Part shown: positions 34,501 to 46,628 of the stretch, piece after piece | How the letters are laid out: each line of letters starts with the position of its first letter | Numbering within the stretch: the first letter of the stretch is position 1 | From: Russula earlei | Taxonomy: Eukaryota; Basidiomycota; Agaricomycetes; Russulales; Russulaceae | Length of the DNA: 64,000 bases | NCBI GenBank assembly: GCA_025769875.1 | Contig: JAGFNK010000061.1 | Span: 62,001-126,000, forward strand | Direction: 5' to 3' | The notes under the pieces: generated by a model | Seen by the model: only the letters and a program-made list of their open reading frames with translations | What the model was told of the DNA's origin: nothing | Databases searched by the model: none | Made by a program: the position numbers and the translations under genes

Positions 34501-36742
34501 TACCTGCACAACCATTAGTTGGATCCTCTAAGGGGGCATCAACACCCTTCGTACCTCCCGTTCCCGAACCGGCTCTTTCCGCGGAAGTCGCTCCAGTCCC
34601 CAGATCGGATATCGTCCCTGCGTCGATTCCGGAGTCCCATTCGACAGCTCCTGAAATACATTCATGAATCGATTCAAGTATATCCCGCAATCCTACGTCT
34701 CAACCCCTCCAGATTTCCCCAGTCGTGCAGAGACTGAGCACGCTGCAAATGCGGCCCTCGCTAATTCAGCAGTCCGACATCATCAGACAAGCATGGCCAG
34801 GATGAATCACAGCTATCGATCAAAATGTCATCTCAGCCTGACGAGGCATTTGTGGCTCCTATGATGTTCCCGCCTCTCAAGTACACTCTCAACCACACGA
34901 GGAAGAAATTAAAGCCGGCTTGTCCTAATCCTGTGTTAAACAACCACGCCATACTCCCCCCAATAGGCGTGGAGGCGGCGCCCGTGCTCGTGATGGTTGA
35001 TAATGCAAGCAGTCCTGATACGACAATCCCACAAAATGACACAGAACCTCCCCAGGAAGCTGTTGTTGCGCTCCCTTCCAGTAGCGGGTGCGTTTGTTGC
35101 TATATAAAGATGGTGCTTGGACATGACACCGCTTGTAAGGGCCAGGAGAGATCAGTCTGCCAATCCATTCGAGAGCAAACAATCTGCCTTGACAGCTTAC
35201 CCGGGAGATAGAACCATTACCTCAATTTCCTGAGTGAGGCTCGTTTTCTCATGCGATAATTCCCGATGTGATGGCGTTTCCAGATCAACGTCAATCGGGT
35301 TTAGTTTCAGCAATGCATCCCCGATTGATGATCCCATTCCACCCACCAGTGAGGTTGGATCCGCTATGTGAGTCGCTCTTCCACCAATCAAATTCAACTC
35401 ATTAATTGCACACTTCAAGGCCCGTTCGAAAATCATCTTCAGGCGACTCTGCCGCAGGAGACAGCAACAAATACAAATACTTAACAGGAGAGTTCTTCGG
35501 CTATGACACAGGCACAGAGTACGTGAACTAAATCCTCTTAAGAGGTTCTTAATAATTTTTCATAGCGAGTGGCCTGTGGTTCCGCAACGCCATATATTCT
35601 ACCTCGAAGGTACTCCCGATCACGGACAGACCCGGCCTGCGGAATCAGGTGCGATCCTTGCATCGCAATACGATGATCATATGGGGCTCGTGTCAGTGCA
35701 TCGATTCGCAAGCGTTGGGTGGCAAGAATATTTGTTACTAGATGGAAAGCGCTACTTTTCGAACGCTGCTCTTCGTGTAGTCACGGATGTGGATTTGCGC
35801 CACGCTAAAGGACTGGATGCAGTCATGAGATTCCTTGATGGACCCGACACAGAGATTTTTCCTCCACCACAGTGGGAATTATGGCTCCGTGATGGGAATG
35901 AGACAAGAAGGGAATTCATTCCGGTCAAAGCGTGGGTACACCACGGAGCACGGATGGTGGTGTCGAAGCATCCTGAATCAGACCTAGCTCGACATGTAAA
36001 TGAAGGGATTGATGGTAAGTCGGTGAAATTTACTCATGGTGACGTGGGTGTTGATGAATTTGCAGAGATGGACTCGGAATTTGAGTACTGGCAATATGTG
36101 GTATCTCATCCGGTTCACGCTTTGCTGCCACCAGCAACCATTGCCGAAGCGGTCGAGGTCCTCATGTGTATTTATAACAGTCTGTTACATGGCTTTTCTT
36201 AATTTACCCTTCATTCACGCACCGTCAGGTTGGCTGGCACCGTCGCTCCACCACTCTCAGCCGCCATTTAGTCAAGATGAATGTCAGGAGTTGTTGACGC
36301 AACTTCGTTCATTTAGTCGTGAGCCTTACCACGATTTTTTCTGGCGTTTCGACGGACTTTCCACCCAGACACGTCTGCTCAGACAAAGTCCCTTGCTCGC
36401 ACATCTGTTGTATCTACAGTATTTGTTCGCGTCGGTGAGTTTTTCCCCCGTCTTTGAGCTACCAGTCTTATTGAATATTGTTCAGTTGCATGGCGGCAGG
36501 GTCGACACTGGGACTGTGGGACATTTCAAGATTCGCGACAAAGTAACAATGATCCTTCAGATGGCGCTTCGCATACCCGTACGGGGGGGGAATTCTCCAT
36601 TTTCTCTTTTGGTTCTGGTCTCCCCAATGCTTCCTGGAATGATCGCATCATCAAGGTTTCGGCACGGGAAGTGGTGTGCGTAGTACTACTGCTCTTTGCT
36701 GGCACCTACTTGCGTGATCTACGGTTCGAAATTCCTGGTTAG
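31512..36742 (+). pseudogene. Chimera-family gene D: eIF4G N-terminus + module, multiply frameshifted
   Basis: Paralogue of gene C. Exon 1 (31512 to about 32030) carries three diverged copies of a SDWAVG/HPDWTVG/LAWARG...SSANPAS unit. Later exons keep PPVEGVPYFGSDA, VWIDY|DHSQFVPGVPPDQFYQQQ, ISIKNPSGQKVDILDGLK, a coiled coil and, unlike gene C, an intact RGG-like stretch (RPRGRGRTRGRGG) before RHIEDITYPQGIKSP. The eIF4E-binding exon reads YDRELLSQFM, so the hydrophobic residue after Leu is replaced by Ser. The module linker is broken by frameshifts near 34665 and 34755-34825. A small deletion in the tail replaces the usual LGRLLA end by GTYLRDLRFEIPG. The WW-like exon (WQEYLLLDGKRYFSNAAL) and YWQYVVSHPVH exon are intact. 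A full-length product is unlikely. Confidence 0.62.
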
Positions 36743-38580
36743 ATGACGCGATGACATATAACCCTGACTCGGATTCCTCTGGCTGCTAATATCCTCGATT
36801 TCCCTGCGGCATGCATCACACTGCTTGGCATTGACCTTGTCTCAAACGCTGCTGGTTCTCGCATTTGTCTTTATCCTCTCACGATGTACAGATACAACCT
36901 GTGTCCTGACAATCTTATTATTATGTACTATCACAGAGAAGGTCTAGTACGTGCCTATTTATAGCGGGCTGGGCTCTGAACACGAACGCGACAACGACCT
37001 CGTCCATTTCCATTGCACAAATTCCCATGTTCGTTACAGGGATCGCGGTACTCAAGCTGAGTGGACACCACTTTTAGTAATTTACACGCTTCCTATCAAG
37101 ACCGTTGGATTAGCAATTCACTAATTTCTACTCGCATATCGTAACCGATGATGTCCCATGGTGCTCTCAACTCGATGATTCAATCATGGCATTTACAGTG
37201 GCGCGTGGACTCGAAGTGAGTTTCTGGGGGCGATCGCTGGTCAATGATCATGAAGGGTCCTCGCATCATTAAATTTTGCCTGAATCTCACGCGGTGACAG
37301 CGCCATCGTCCACCAGTCCGTTGTCGAGACTTTGGAAGGTCATGGGACACACTCGTCAAAAGGAGCAACACTACGGGATTTCCACGGCCACCCAGACCTC
37401 CGGGGACGTAAGCTAACCCTTCTATCCACTTCAAACATTGCGCCGACTTGAAATAGTTATAGTTCCAGTGCCCAGATATAGCGAACGACCGAACGAGAAC
37501 GAGATTCAGACACGATGGCCCCCTCTGATTCTATGACAATCGAAAGTCCAGTAGAACCAGATAACCGCTACAATTCAACTCCGAGCTTTATCTGTCCGGT
37601 CGGAGCGAGGAGTGAGTGACCGAGTGAGGTAGAGCTGAGAATTGCACGTCGTCACACACACTATTAGCGCAAATTTTACTTTGGCCCCAAAAAAGCGACT
37701 GAGCCTCTCGTATCGTCCCACTCATCGGAAGGGGCGAAGTCGGACGTAGACTTGTGATCTTTGACATCGTTAGCCCGATCCACATCAAAGTTTCTTGCCA
37801 AAGCAAAAAGCAAGCAGGCGATCGCTCTACTCTCAAGCCCGAGAAGCGCCCACAATCTCGCTGTCGCCAGACATGCCGGTCGCGGGTAAGCCATGGACGT
37901 GGGGAGGTCCTTGGCATCGCACGAAGCGGCATGGCGTGCCACACACACTCGTAAGCGCCCATGAATACATCGCCCTCGTCCCTAGGGCCGCGCATTCCGT
38001 CAAAGCGCAGCGGCGGAGAGCGATACGCAGAAGTACGTGTCATCAATGCGTTGGGCGGCTGCATCGAATAGTAGTGCTTGTCGGGGCACGGCTGACACGC
38101 ATCGGGGTTAAAGGCAATACGAAGAAGAGAGGTACGCGGCGGCAGGGTGAGGTGGGCATTGCATGCGCGAGGGGCTTCGTGAGGGGGGCGCAAAGTGTCA
38201 TCACCAGTGCCGAGTAGATCGGTGGACTCACTCGAGAGATATTGATATTCCGTAATCACCGGACGGTGGTGATGAATCACCTGATCTGAGTGCTTTACGT
38301 GAGCTTACCATGTTGTGGACCAACCATGGAGGACCGACAGTAGTACTCCATGACTATCATCTATGCACGGATCCCAATACTAGTCGACACCGACACTGTT
38401 TCGTTTGCGCAGGCAGTCATCTAGATCATTGTTGAAATCATTGTTCGCTGACATCTGCACAGCACTCTTCACGTAACGTGATTCCGATATGGTCGCCACT
38501 ACTCGTCCTGTTCACTCTCCCAGAACACGACTCGCTCGCCCCTTCTCTTTCCCTTCCTACTTTCCCCCCTCGCTTGAACC
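36743..38580. other. Intergenic spacer with minus-strand relic, second copy
   Basis: Duplicate of the spacer behind module C, including the cgaacgagaacgag and gtcgcgggtaacc/aagccatgg words. Broken minus-strand frames at 37588-38280 correspond to the P-loop-like relic. From about 38280 to 38580 lies unrelated DNA that should contain the promoter of gene E. Confidence 0.45.
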
Positions 38581-41500
38581 ATGCCAGTTGACGGTTCACT
38601 CAGCTCCTCTTTATCCGTTTCCCCTACATCGCCTAGTCATCGTCCTGACATTTCATCGCACTTTCTCCCGAACTTGGATCCGGCCAATGTCGATTCGGAC
38701 ACGTTCTACACCTACGTCCCCAACACTATCAAAACCCTCAATCGCACTACCCCCGCGCAGCTCGAGATATTAGAGGATGTATTTGTCTCTGACAAGAAAC
38801 CTTCTGCGCCAAGGCGCAACGAACTCGCGAAGAGACTCCAGATGTCTCCCACAGAGATCAAGGCATGCGTCTCCACTCCTTTCCACTATGAAGACTCTCA
38901 CCCGCATCCTCTTCCTGCCATCCTTTAGGCATGGTTCCAGAATAGCCGTGCTAAAGAGAAACAAAAACAAGCCACTGCCAACAAGGTCCCCCCAGCCACC
39001 TCTCCATTGAGCTTCGACACGACTCCCCTTGCCATCGCCATCGATGTTGAGGTTGAAAAATATGCTGATCCCATTCCTCCACCACCCGTCACGAAGGTCA
39101 AGCGCCAGAAGCCCCAACCGTCACCGAGGACTCCTCAAGATCCTTCAGGGAAACCCCCCCGCGCGGCGAGCACGCGCGGCCGGTACGACTGGACGAACAC
39201 ATCTACGATACGCAAGAGCGCGCGACTCGTCTCCGCGTCTGAGGATTTGTCGAGGTCGAGCCGGGTCGTGCCCTTGCCGCGCACACAGCCCCCCAAGTCA
39301 CCCGCGGACGACTCGCGCGATCAACAACAACCCCACGCCACCTCTACTCGTTCGCCCGCAGAGGCTAGCCCATCCGTGTATGACCTCCGTCGTCCTCTTC
39401 CCATTCCCCCGTTCATTTCCCCGTACGAGCCATCAACTTCACCCTCTATCGCCTCATCATCAATCCTGTCACAACCACCGGAAGGGTCTTCTTCTGGGAC
39501 TCCAACTTCACAAGTCCTCCCATCAATCGACCCCGATTCTTCCGCAGAAAGCACACCCTATATCGTCTCTGGAGCACATCCGGAGCCCCCGTCAACCACT
39601 TTTACAGAAGTACCTTCCGAGCTAATTACAGTCGTCGACTATGCCTCAACTCCTCCCAAATCCCTCAGTCGTGCAGAGACTGAGCACGCTGCAATTGGGA
39701 CCCCGCCAATTCAGCAGTCCGACAGCATTGAACAGCATGGTCAAGATGAACCACAGCTATCGACCAAGATGTCATCCCATCCTGACGAGGCATTTGTGGC
39801 CCCTATGATGTTCCCGCCTCTTAAGTACACTCTCAAGTACACGAGGAGGAAACCAAAGCTTGCTTGTCCTAATCCTGTGTTAAATAACCACGCCGTATCC
39901 CCCCCAGTGGTTATGGAGGCTCCCCCTGTGCTCGTGATGGTTGATAATGCAAGCAGTGCTGATACGACAATTCCCCAGAACAACTCTATAGATCCTCACC
40001 AGGAAGCTGTTGTTGCTCTCCCTGCCAGTAGCGGGTGCGTTTGTTACTTTGTAAAGATGGTGCTTGGACATGACCTCATTTGTAAGGGTCATGAGAGATC
40101 CATCTGCTAATCCATCCGAGGGTGAGCAACTTGTCTCGACAGCTCTCCTGGGAGATCGAACCATTACCCCAACTTCTGAGTGAGACTCGTTTTCTCATGC
40201 GACGATTCCCAATGTGATGGCGTCCCTAGACCAACGTCGATTGGATCTAGTTTCAGCAACTCCCGTGATGCGTCCCCAATTGATGATCCCATTCCACCCA
40301 TTGGTGAGGTTGGATCCGCTATGTGAGTCGCTCTTCCACCAATCACATCCAACTCATTCAATTGCACACTTGCAAGTCCTATTCCAAAATCATCTTCAGA
40401 CGACTGTGCCGCAGGAGACAGCAACAAGTACTTAGAGTTCTTCGGCTATGACACAGGCACAGAGTACGTGAACCAAATCCTCTAAAGAGGTCTTACTCAT
40501 TTTTCATAGCGAGTGGCCTCCGGTTCTGCAACAACCTACAGCTTACGTCGAAAGTACTTCTGATCACAGTCAAACCTGGCCTGCAGAATCAGGTGCGATC
40601 CTTGTGTCGCAATGCGATGATCATGTGGGAATCGTGTCAGTGCATCGATTCGCAAGCATTGGGTGGCAAGAACATTTGTTACTAGATGGAACGCGCTACT
40701 TCTCGAACGCTACTCTTCACGTAGTCACGGACCTTGATTTGCACAAGTCTGAAGAGCTAGATGCGGTCACGAGGTTCCTCGATGGACCGGATACAGAAAT
40801 TCTTCCTCCATCACAGTGGGAATTATGGCTCCGTGATGGGAATGAGTCAAGAAGGGGATTCATTCCGGTCAAAGCGTGGGTACACCACGGAGCACGGATG
40901 GTGGCGTCGAAGCATCCTGGATCAGACCTAGATGGACATGTAAATGAAGCAATTGATAGTAAGTCGATGAAATTTACGCATGCCAGTGTGGGTGTTGATG
41001 AATTTGCAGAGATGGAATCGGAATTTGAGTACTGGCAGTATGTGGTATCTCATCCGGTTCACGCTTTGCTGCCACCAGCAACCATTGCCGAAGCGGTCGA
41101 GATCCTCACGTGGATCTATAACTGTATGTTATGTGGCGTATCCTAATTGTTACCATTTCTTTATGCTGTGTCAGGTTGGCTGGCACTATCGCCCCATCAT
41201 TCTCAGCTCCCATTTAGTCAAGAAGAATGTCAGGAGTTGTTGACGCAACTCCGTTCTTTTAGTCGTGAGCCTCACTACAGTGAAATCTGACCCTTTCACG
41301 TACTTTCCATCTAGACACGTCTGCTGAGACAAAGTCCCTTGTTCGCACATGTGTTGTATCCACAGTACTTGCTCGCGTCGGTAAGTTTTTGGCCCGCTTT
41401 GGAGTTACTAGTCTTATAGAGTATCGTTCAGTTGCATGGCGGCAGGGTCGACACTGGGACTGTGCCACATCTCAAGGATCGCGGCAAGGCAGCAATGATC

Positions 41501-41676
41501 CTTCAGATACCATTTCGCTTCCGTGTTCTGGGGAGGAGTTCACCGTCTTCTTTGTTTGTTCTGGTCTCCCCAACGTTTCCTGGAATGATCACATCATCAT
41601 CAAAGTTTCAGCACGGAACATGGCGTACGCCGCGCTAGTTATCATTTCCTTTTCATTAGGGCGCCTACTTGCCTGA
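38581..41676 (+). CDS. Chimera-family gene E: homeodomain + WW-like/tail-anchor module
   Basis: Residues about 52-110 form a homeodomain: RTTPAQLEILEDVFVSD, APRRNELAKRLQMSPTEIK, then across an intron AWFQNSRAKEKQKQ with the recognition-helix W, F and N. That intron (about 38863-38928) has a GC donor (gcatgc) and a ctttag acceptor. A basic, Ser/Pro-rich region follows (RGRYDWTNTSTIRKSARLVS), then the module: SRAETEHAA, SDSIEQHGQDEPQL, DEAFVAPMMF. I checked each later junction (AGCGG/gtgcg, TCTGA/gtgaga, GCTAT/gtgagt, ACAGA/gtacgt, GATA/gtaag, AACT/gtatg, AGTC/gtgag, GTCG/gtaag) and the frame stays open to the tail MAYAALVIISFSLGRLLA and stop at 41674-41676. A DNA-binding domain with a C-terminal membrane tail suggests a tethered or decoy regulator, which is inference. 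Confidence 0.75.
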
Positions 41677-42243
41677 TCTACAGTTAGAAATTCCTGGTTA
41701 CGTGACGCGATGATAAAGAACGCCTACTCGGATTCTTCTGGCTGCTGTCATTCTCGGTCTCCCGGTGGCATTCATCATACTCCTTGGTATCACCCTGTTT
41801 CACGACTGATTTCTTTGACGGCCTTCAAGTTCTCCTTGGATGTATTTTTATCGTTTCAAAAATGTACAGATACAAGCCGTGTATCGACAATCCCATTTTG
41901 TACCATCGCAGAGAGGGACTATTAGTTGACATTGGAAAGGTGTGTTTATAGCCAACCGGACTCTAACAAATACATGAAGGACCTATATAGGAGAGCCAGG
42001 GGATCGTACGTCCCGCTCACATGATTCCGCCGCTCGCGGGAATGTTCCTTACAGCGCACAGGGACGTGCAGTTACCGATCGTGTCGACGTGTGGAATGTT
42101 TGAAATGTCTATCAGTCCAATTGAAATATACGAGTACTGAGATTGAAACCTGACAGCTCGGGATGGGGTCGAGACAACTAACACCTGACACTCGAATCGC
42201 ATCGCCTACCTCTTATCGTCCTCATCTGTTCTCGTTCTCCTCG
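41677..42243. other. Spacer between gene E and the ILEI-caspase gene
   Basis: This segment recurs at 49317-49818 in front of gene G (words cctctggctgctgt(t/c)at, gtgtttatagcc, cgccgctcgcgggaatgttcc, catcgcctacc). It therefore belongs to the duplicated block and probably holds the shared promoter of the two ILEI genes. Confidence 0.55.
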
Positions 42244-45200
42244 ATGTCTTCTTTTCCGGTGTCTGTGAAGGCCACTACTAACAGCGAGGCAGCTTCGTTC
42301 GCCTATCCATCCCAATCCTCCAATCCTGTACCTACCAGGCCGGGCCTCAATGTTGTTTTCCTTGACTGTCATACAGGCAGTCTCATCTCCTTCAAGACTT
42401 TCGACATTCTTTTCGACTCCTCTGAATGGGATCGTTTTGCGTCCGCGATCGAGTCTGACACACTTTTCCCTAACACGTATGTCTTGATCGCCACCCAGCA
42501 AGGCCGTGCTGGAGTGGTGTCGAATATTACCGATCGTGGACGCCGTGCGATCCATCTCTTGGGAGGATTCGCGTTCCAGAATGTTGATTGCGCAAAGATC
42601 ACCGCCTGGGCCTTTGTTGGCCAGCATGGCGCAGGCATCGGTACCTCCCTCGACAGCTTTTCATTCGACGCACGCTCGGCAGAGCTTTCTTCCATCGAGC
42701 TCACCGATATGCCGCCATCTTGTAGAACTCACGTCATTCGCGCTACTTCAAACGGCACTGGATATATCAGCGCACGGATTCTTTACGACAACGTGGAGTT
42801 TGTAGGGTCCGGCTCTAATGGGCTGAACGTCGTCGTCATCGACCCGGCTTCGGCCACCGTGCAACACGTTTCATCATTCGGCTCCTCTCCTTCAGACGCA
42901 AATGCGTTTGCTCAGCTCGTAGAATCCAAACCAGCAAATTGGATTTTCGCGGTAGCTTTTAAAGCATTCTCCCCCTCCCTTCTCTCTCCGCCCATCAAAC
43001 GTGCGTTGGAAAGTATCGGCAGCAAGGTCGTGTCAGGCCCTGTCTCAAATGGAATGTCATGGGTGGTAATTGGATCACGCACTTTCGATGATACGGGGGT
43101 CAGTGAAGTATCATCCCAAGGGCCAAGCAGCCAAGCGAACTATTACTTCGATGCCGATGCAGATCGTGAAGGACAAGCTAGCTTTATACTGGAGTGCCGA
43201 GGTGCCTACAATGTTAGTCTCGATATCGTTGTTGATGGATGTGTCTTGGAGTCGTTCAAGGCTGGCCCAAACTACAACCTTCGCATCGCGGCCATATCCC
43301 CTTATACAGGGATTGTTTGTGGTCACCAAGCCTACGATGTCAGGGAACTGAGTGATCAGAAATCACTCACCGAATTCGTCGAACAGGTTCGGGTCTCTTA
43401 ACTAGCATTATTCACCCATTGACATCCTTACAAGATCCCTCTCGGTTACTTGACGGCGATTGTCTATCAGCCACCTGATGGATTCACTTTTCCCGCTGCG
43501 CTTGGCAAGCTCCTTTCTCTCATGAGTCAATTACCAATCGAACTTGTTCTTCCAGGAACTATGTATGGGCTGCTTTACCGCAAGGGTTCTGGCCCGGCAA
43601 GGTCATTCTATCGAAACATCAGCCAGTCCGCAGACGGTTGGAGTGGTGCGGACACGTTTGCCTTAACGTGCCGCGTTTTTCTTACTCGGCGGCCTCCGAT
43701 CTCACGGATCGAAGCATTTTCTGCTGGCTTTTTTGCGGGAAATCGTGCATATGTTACAATCGACATGCGCACCGTCGAGTTCAGCCGGGATAACCGCGGA
43801 CTCAACGTCGTCGCGTTCAATGGATATGGGACGGTTGTGAACATCGCATCGTTCGATACTTGGGCTAATCAGACCGCAGCCGATCGTTTCGCTTCCTTGA
43901 TCGAGGAACTACCTGCGGGCACAGGAGTGGCCGTCGTCATAGTCGACGAAGGCACACATCGTCTAAATGGTCGTGCAATTCAAGCCATAAAGTCACTTGG
44001 AGGCTCCAAGTTGGGCAGTGTAGCCTATCGTGGCTCATACGCTCTGATTGGATGCAAAGGAAGGTCTGCAGGTTGCGTCGCGGAAGCCTTCAGTCCCTCT
44101 GGGTCACTTGGTGCTCTCGTGAAATCATACACTCCGGGCGCTGAGCCGGGCCCATCTGACAAGGGCAACTGGCTTTCCATCTCGACATACTCGAGCTCAC
44201 ACAATAACCACATCCTTCTTGATGGCGTCGAGATAACGCCAGATACGACATTTGGACTAGGCATACAGCTCCTTGCGGTCGGCCAACAATATCCAGTGGT
44301 GGACGAGGTATTGGGCGATAATGTCGAGGGACTGATCGAGGCCATGCGTGAACACACACAGACAGTATATGCCATGTATATACCTGGATCGTGCTCAGGT
44401 ACACGAGCCGCTACTATTCTCAGAAGCTTCCTTGGCTCCACAAAGACGGACGATCTTAACGGCAAAGGCAGGATTGTTGTGGGTGTACCGGGTGGCGGTT
44501 CAGGAAGTGCACTGGAACACATGTTTGTGGAGGAACCTGTCTCGATCTCGTTCTGGACTGGGCCATTTGTCTCTGCGACCACGAGTCACACTCGACCAAG
44601 GAGGGTCAAACGATTCCAGTGGGTGGTAGGACTTGGGGCGATAGGGGCGGTCGTCGGACTACTGGCGTATATCGGCTTATTTTTCTTTCAAGACTCAAAA
44701 GAGAAAGATAAACCTGCCCCAATTTCGGGCCCCACGGCCCCCACCACACCATCGACCGCCGCACCCGAGGGGGTCACTGTTTCAAACCCAATCGATCCTC
44801 CGCCAAAAGACGTATCGAAGGTTGTTCGTCGAGGCCTGTTTATTGCCGTTGACTCTTGCCGTCAGATTACCGAGCCTGGCCGGGGTGGTGATCCCAAGGT
44901 GACCACCATCGGTGACTTCAAGGGAGCGGCCTATCCCAATGTCGAGAAGATACGGGCATTTTATGCCAATAAAGATGGCGGCACGTTCATGCAGAGCACG
45001 GTATTCCTCAACGACGACCCGAGCACTCCTGCGGCTCTGTGGCCTACTGTTGCGAACGTGCAAGAGCATGTACGACAACTTGTTCGAGACACCAAGGATG
45101 GCGAAGTCGCTCTTGTTCACATCTGGAGTCACGGGACTAGCGGGGGCCCATCGCTTCCAAGGGAAAAGCCGCCGCCGGGCGTCCGAAACCCGTATAACGA

Positions 45201-45654
45201 CGCAGTCACCCTTGCCCGCACTGAGCTGCAGAGCATGATCGCCAATCTCTCCACGCGGATCAACTTCACCTTCGTTTTCAATTGTTGTCATAGTGGCCGA
45301 TGGCTTGGGCCTCAAGAACAAGTGCCTCGCGGGATCGCTCTCGCTGGGGCCCGGGAAGACAGGGCGTTATCGCTCAAGCTGACTTCCGATCCATTTGGGC
45401 TTCATAACCCGACCCTGTCGTTGCACTTTCTTTTGTCGCGCTGTAAAACGGGACCCTTCCCGACGTATGAGGAAATACGCAAACAAATCGAAGACACCTT
45501 GAACAGATGGGTAAAACCGCTTCTCTTGGAACTGAAGGATGACGACGGAAACCGTTTGTACGATGACTCGACCGCCACTTTGTATATTCTCTTGCAATAC
45601 AACCCTTCCATCACCGATCCGAAGAGACTTCGCTGGTTGGACGCTATTTCTTGA
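42244..45654 (+). CDS. ILEI/FAM3-like repeat protein with transmembrane helix and caspase-like domain
   Basis: About 1120 residues in two exons (42244-43386, 43435-45654; intron 48 nt). The start at 42244 is chosen because the duplicate gene has its first ATG there; an upstream in-frame ATG at 42163 exists. Five ILEI-like units begin near residues 34 (GLNVVFLDCHTGSL), 193 (GLNVVVIDPASATV), 341 (NYNLRIAAISPYTG), 503 (GLNVVAFNGYGTVV) and 654 (GLGIQLLAVGQQYP). The fourth is the most typical, with SFDTW, LIEELPAGTGVAVVI, AIKSLGGSKL and YRGSYALIGCKG. Short strand-rich linkers separate them. A helix at about 776-798 (WVVGLGAIGAVVGLLAYIGL) crosses the membrane. Residues 843-1120 are peptidase C14-like, with candidate catalytic His947 (HIWSHGTSGG) and Cys999 (FNCCHSG). 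No N-terminal signal peptide is evident. Role in regulated proteolysis or cell death is inferred from the caspase fold only. Confidence 0.8.
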
Positions 45655-45828
45655 GAGAGGGGAGACGTGAGGGGGATCATTTCCCGAATTCCCTTTTGTC
45701 TGTTTGAATATGGTTGCGAGTGTGCGTGTGCGTGTGCGTATCCTTTTCCGTTTCTATATGCGAAATGTAGTACTACTAGTCAGCTTTCCCCGGAGCTTGT
45801 TCAACGCGTACGCTGGCACCACTGGCAA

Positions 45829-46070
45829 TGAGCCACCACTACGCACCCCTCTCTGCGTCAGCCACCGACTTCTACGCGCCTCCGTCTTTAGTGACCCCTC
45901 CCCCAGAGGCGGCTACCTGTGCCTCACGATCTTCTGCCTCGCCTGCCCAACCCGGCCAGGGACAGTAGTACCTCCTTCGTTCACCACTAGTCCTCTACGT
46001 CAAGGCCAAATCGGTTCGCCCGTATATTCACTTCCTATGGTGAACGGCCAAAACAATATCCCCTTGTCTT
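45829..46070 (+). pseudogene. eIF4G N-terminal exon fragment
   Basis: The sequence PPSLVTPPPEAATCASRSSA then AQPGQGQ and downstream words (aaggccaaatcgg, gtatattcacttcctatggtgaacggcc) match the gene D exon PPSVVTPPPEVATRASRSSA...GNPSATRSPVYSFPIVNGQ. A stop follows GQGQ and bases are lost, so it is a dead fragment. It lies directly behind the caspase-like gene, next to a spacer word (gcgtacgctggcaccactggcaa) also found behind genes G and H. Confidence 0.7.
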
Positions 46071-46628
46071 CGTGTTTCATATCTTGCACCCTTATGCTCC
46101 CCTTTGATCCCCTTCTGTATTTAACACCCTAGCTTCTTCTCAATGAAGGATGATCCTTTTTCCTTTCTCATTCTCTGATTGCCTCAAGACATTCGGAAGT
46201 TCTCATCGCGTCCGCGTTACGTTCCCCGCTGGGCTTCCTCCTCCTCCCTTCTCTCTCTATCGGGTCAGGTAACAAACGTCCCGTGCGTCCCGACTGCGCT
46301 ACAAGGCATCTGTAAAATGGATCTTGTTGAGATTCATGCTGGTGGCTCGAAAAATTGAAGTCCTCATACCTCAAGATTTTCAATCTCCAATCGTGGGCTC
46401 TGCAAGAACATTTATCATGTCCTGATTGGGTGACTAGGGAGAGCAAATGTGAGCAAGAGCAAAACCAGGGAGCATGAGACACACTTCAAGGGGAATTGGA
46501 CAGATAGCCGTTTCCGCCACTCGTGTCATTCCAACCCTTCGGTAAAAGCCATTGGGTCATCTCGTCCGAGCCAGGGTCTTGAGGACAGACGAGCACATGA
46601 TGAATCTCGACAGTTGTCAACTTCTTCG

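Noticed and set aside
42163..42243. Upstream ATG of the ILEI-caspase gene as the start, possibly giving a signal peptide
   Set aside because: The 27 extra residues are not a signal peptide (no hydrophobic core) and have no counterpart in the duplicate gene, whose first ATG matches 42244.
44025..44582. Minus-strand 185-codon frame inside the ILEI-caspase gene
   Set aside because: It lies wholly opposite conserved coding sequence, and the frame shortens in the duplicate, as expected for a shadow.
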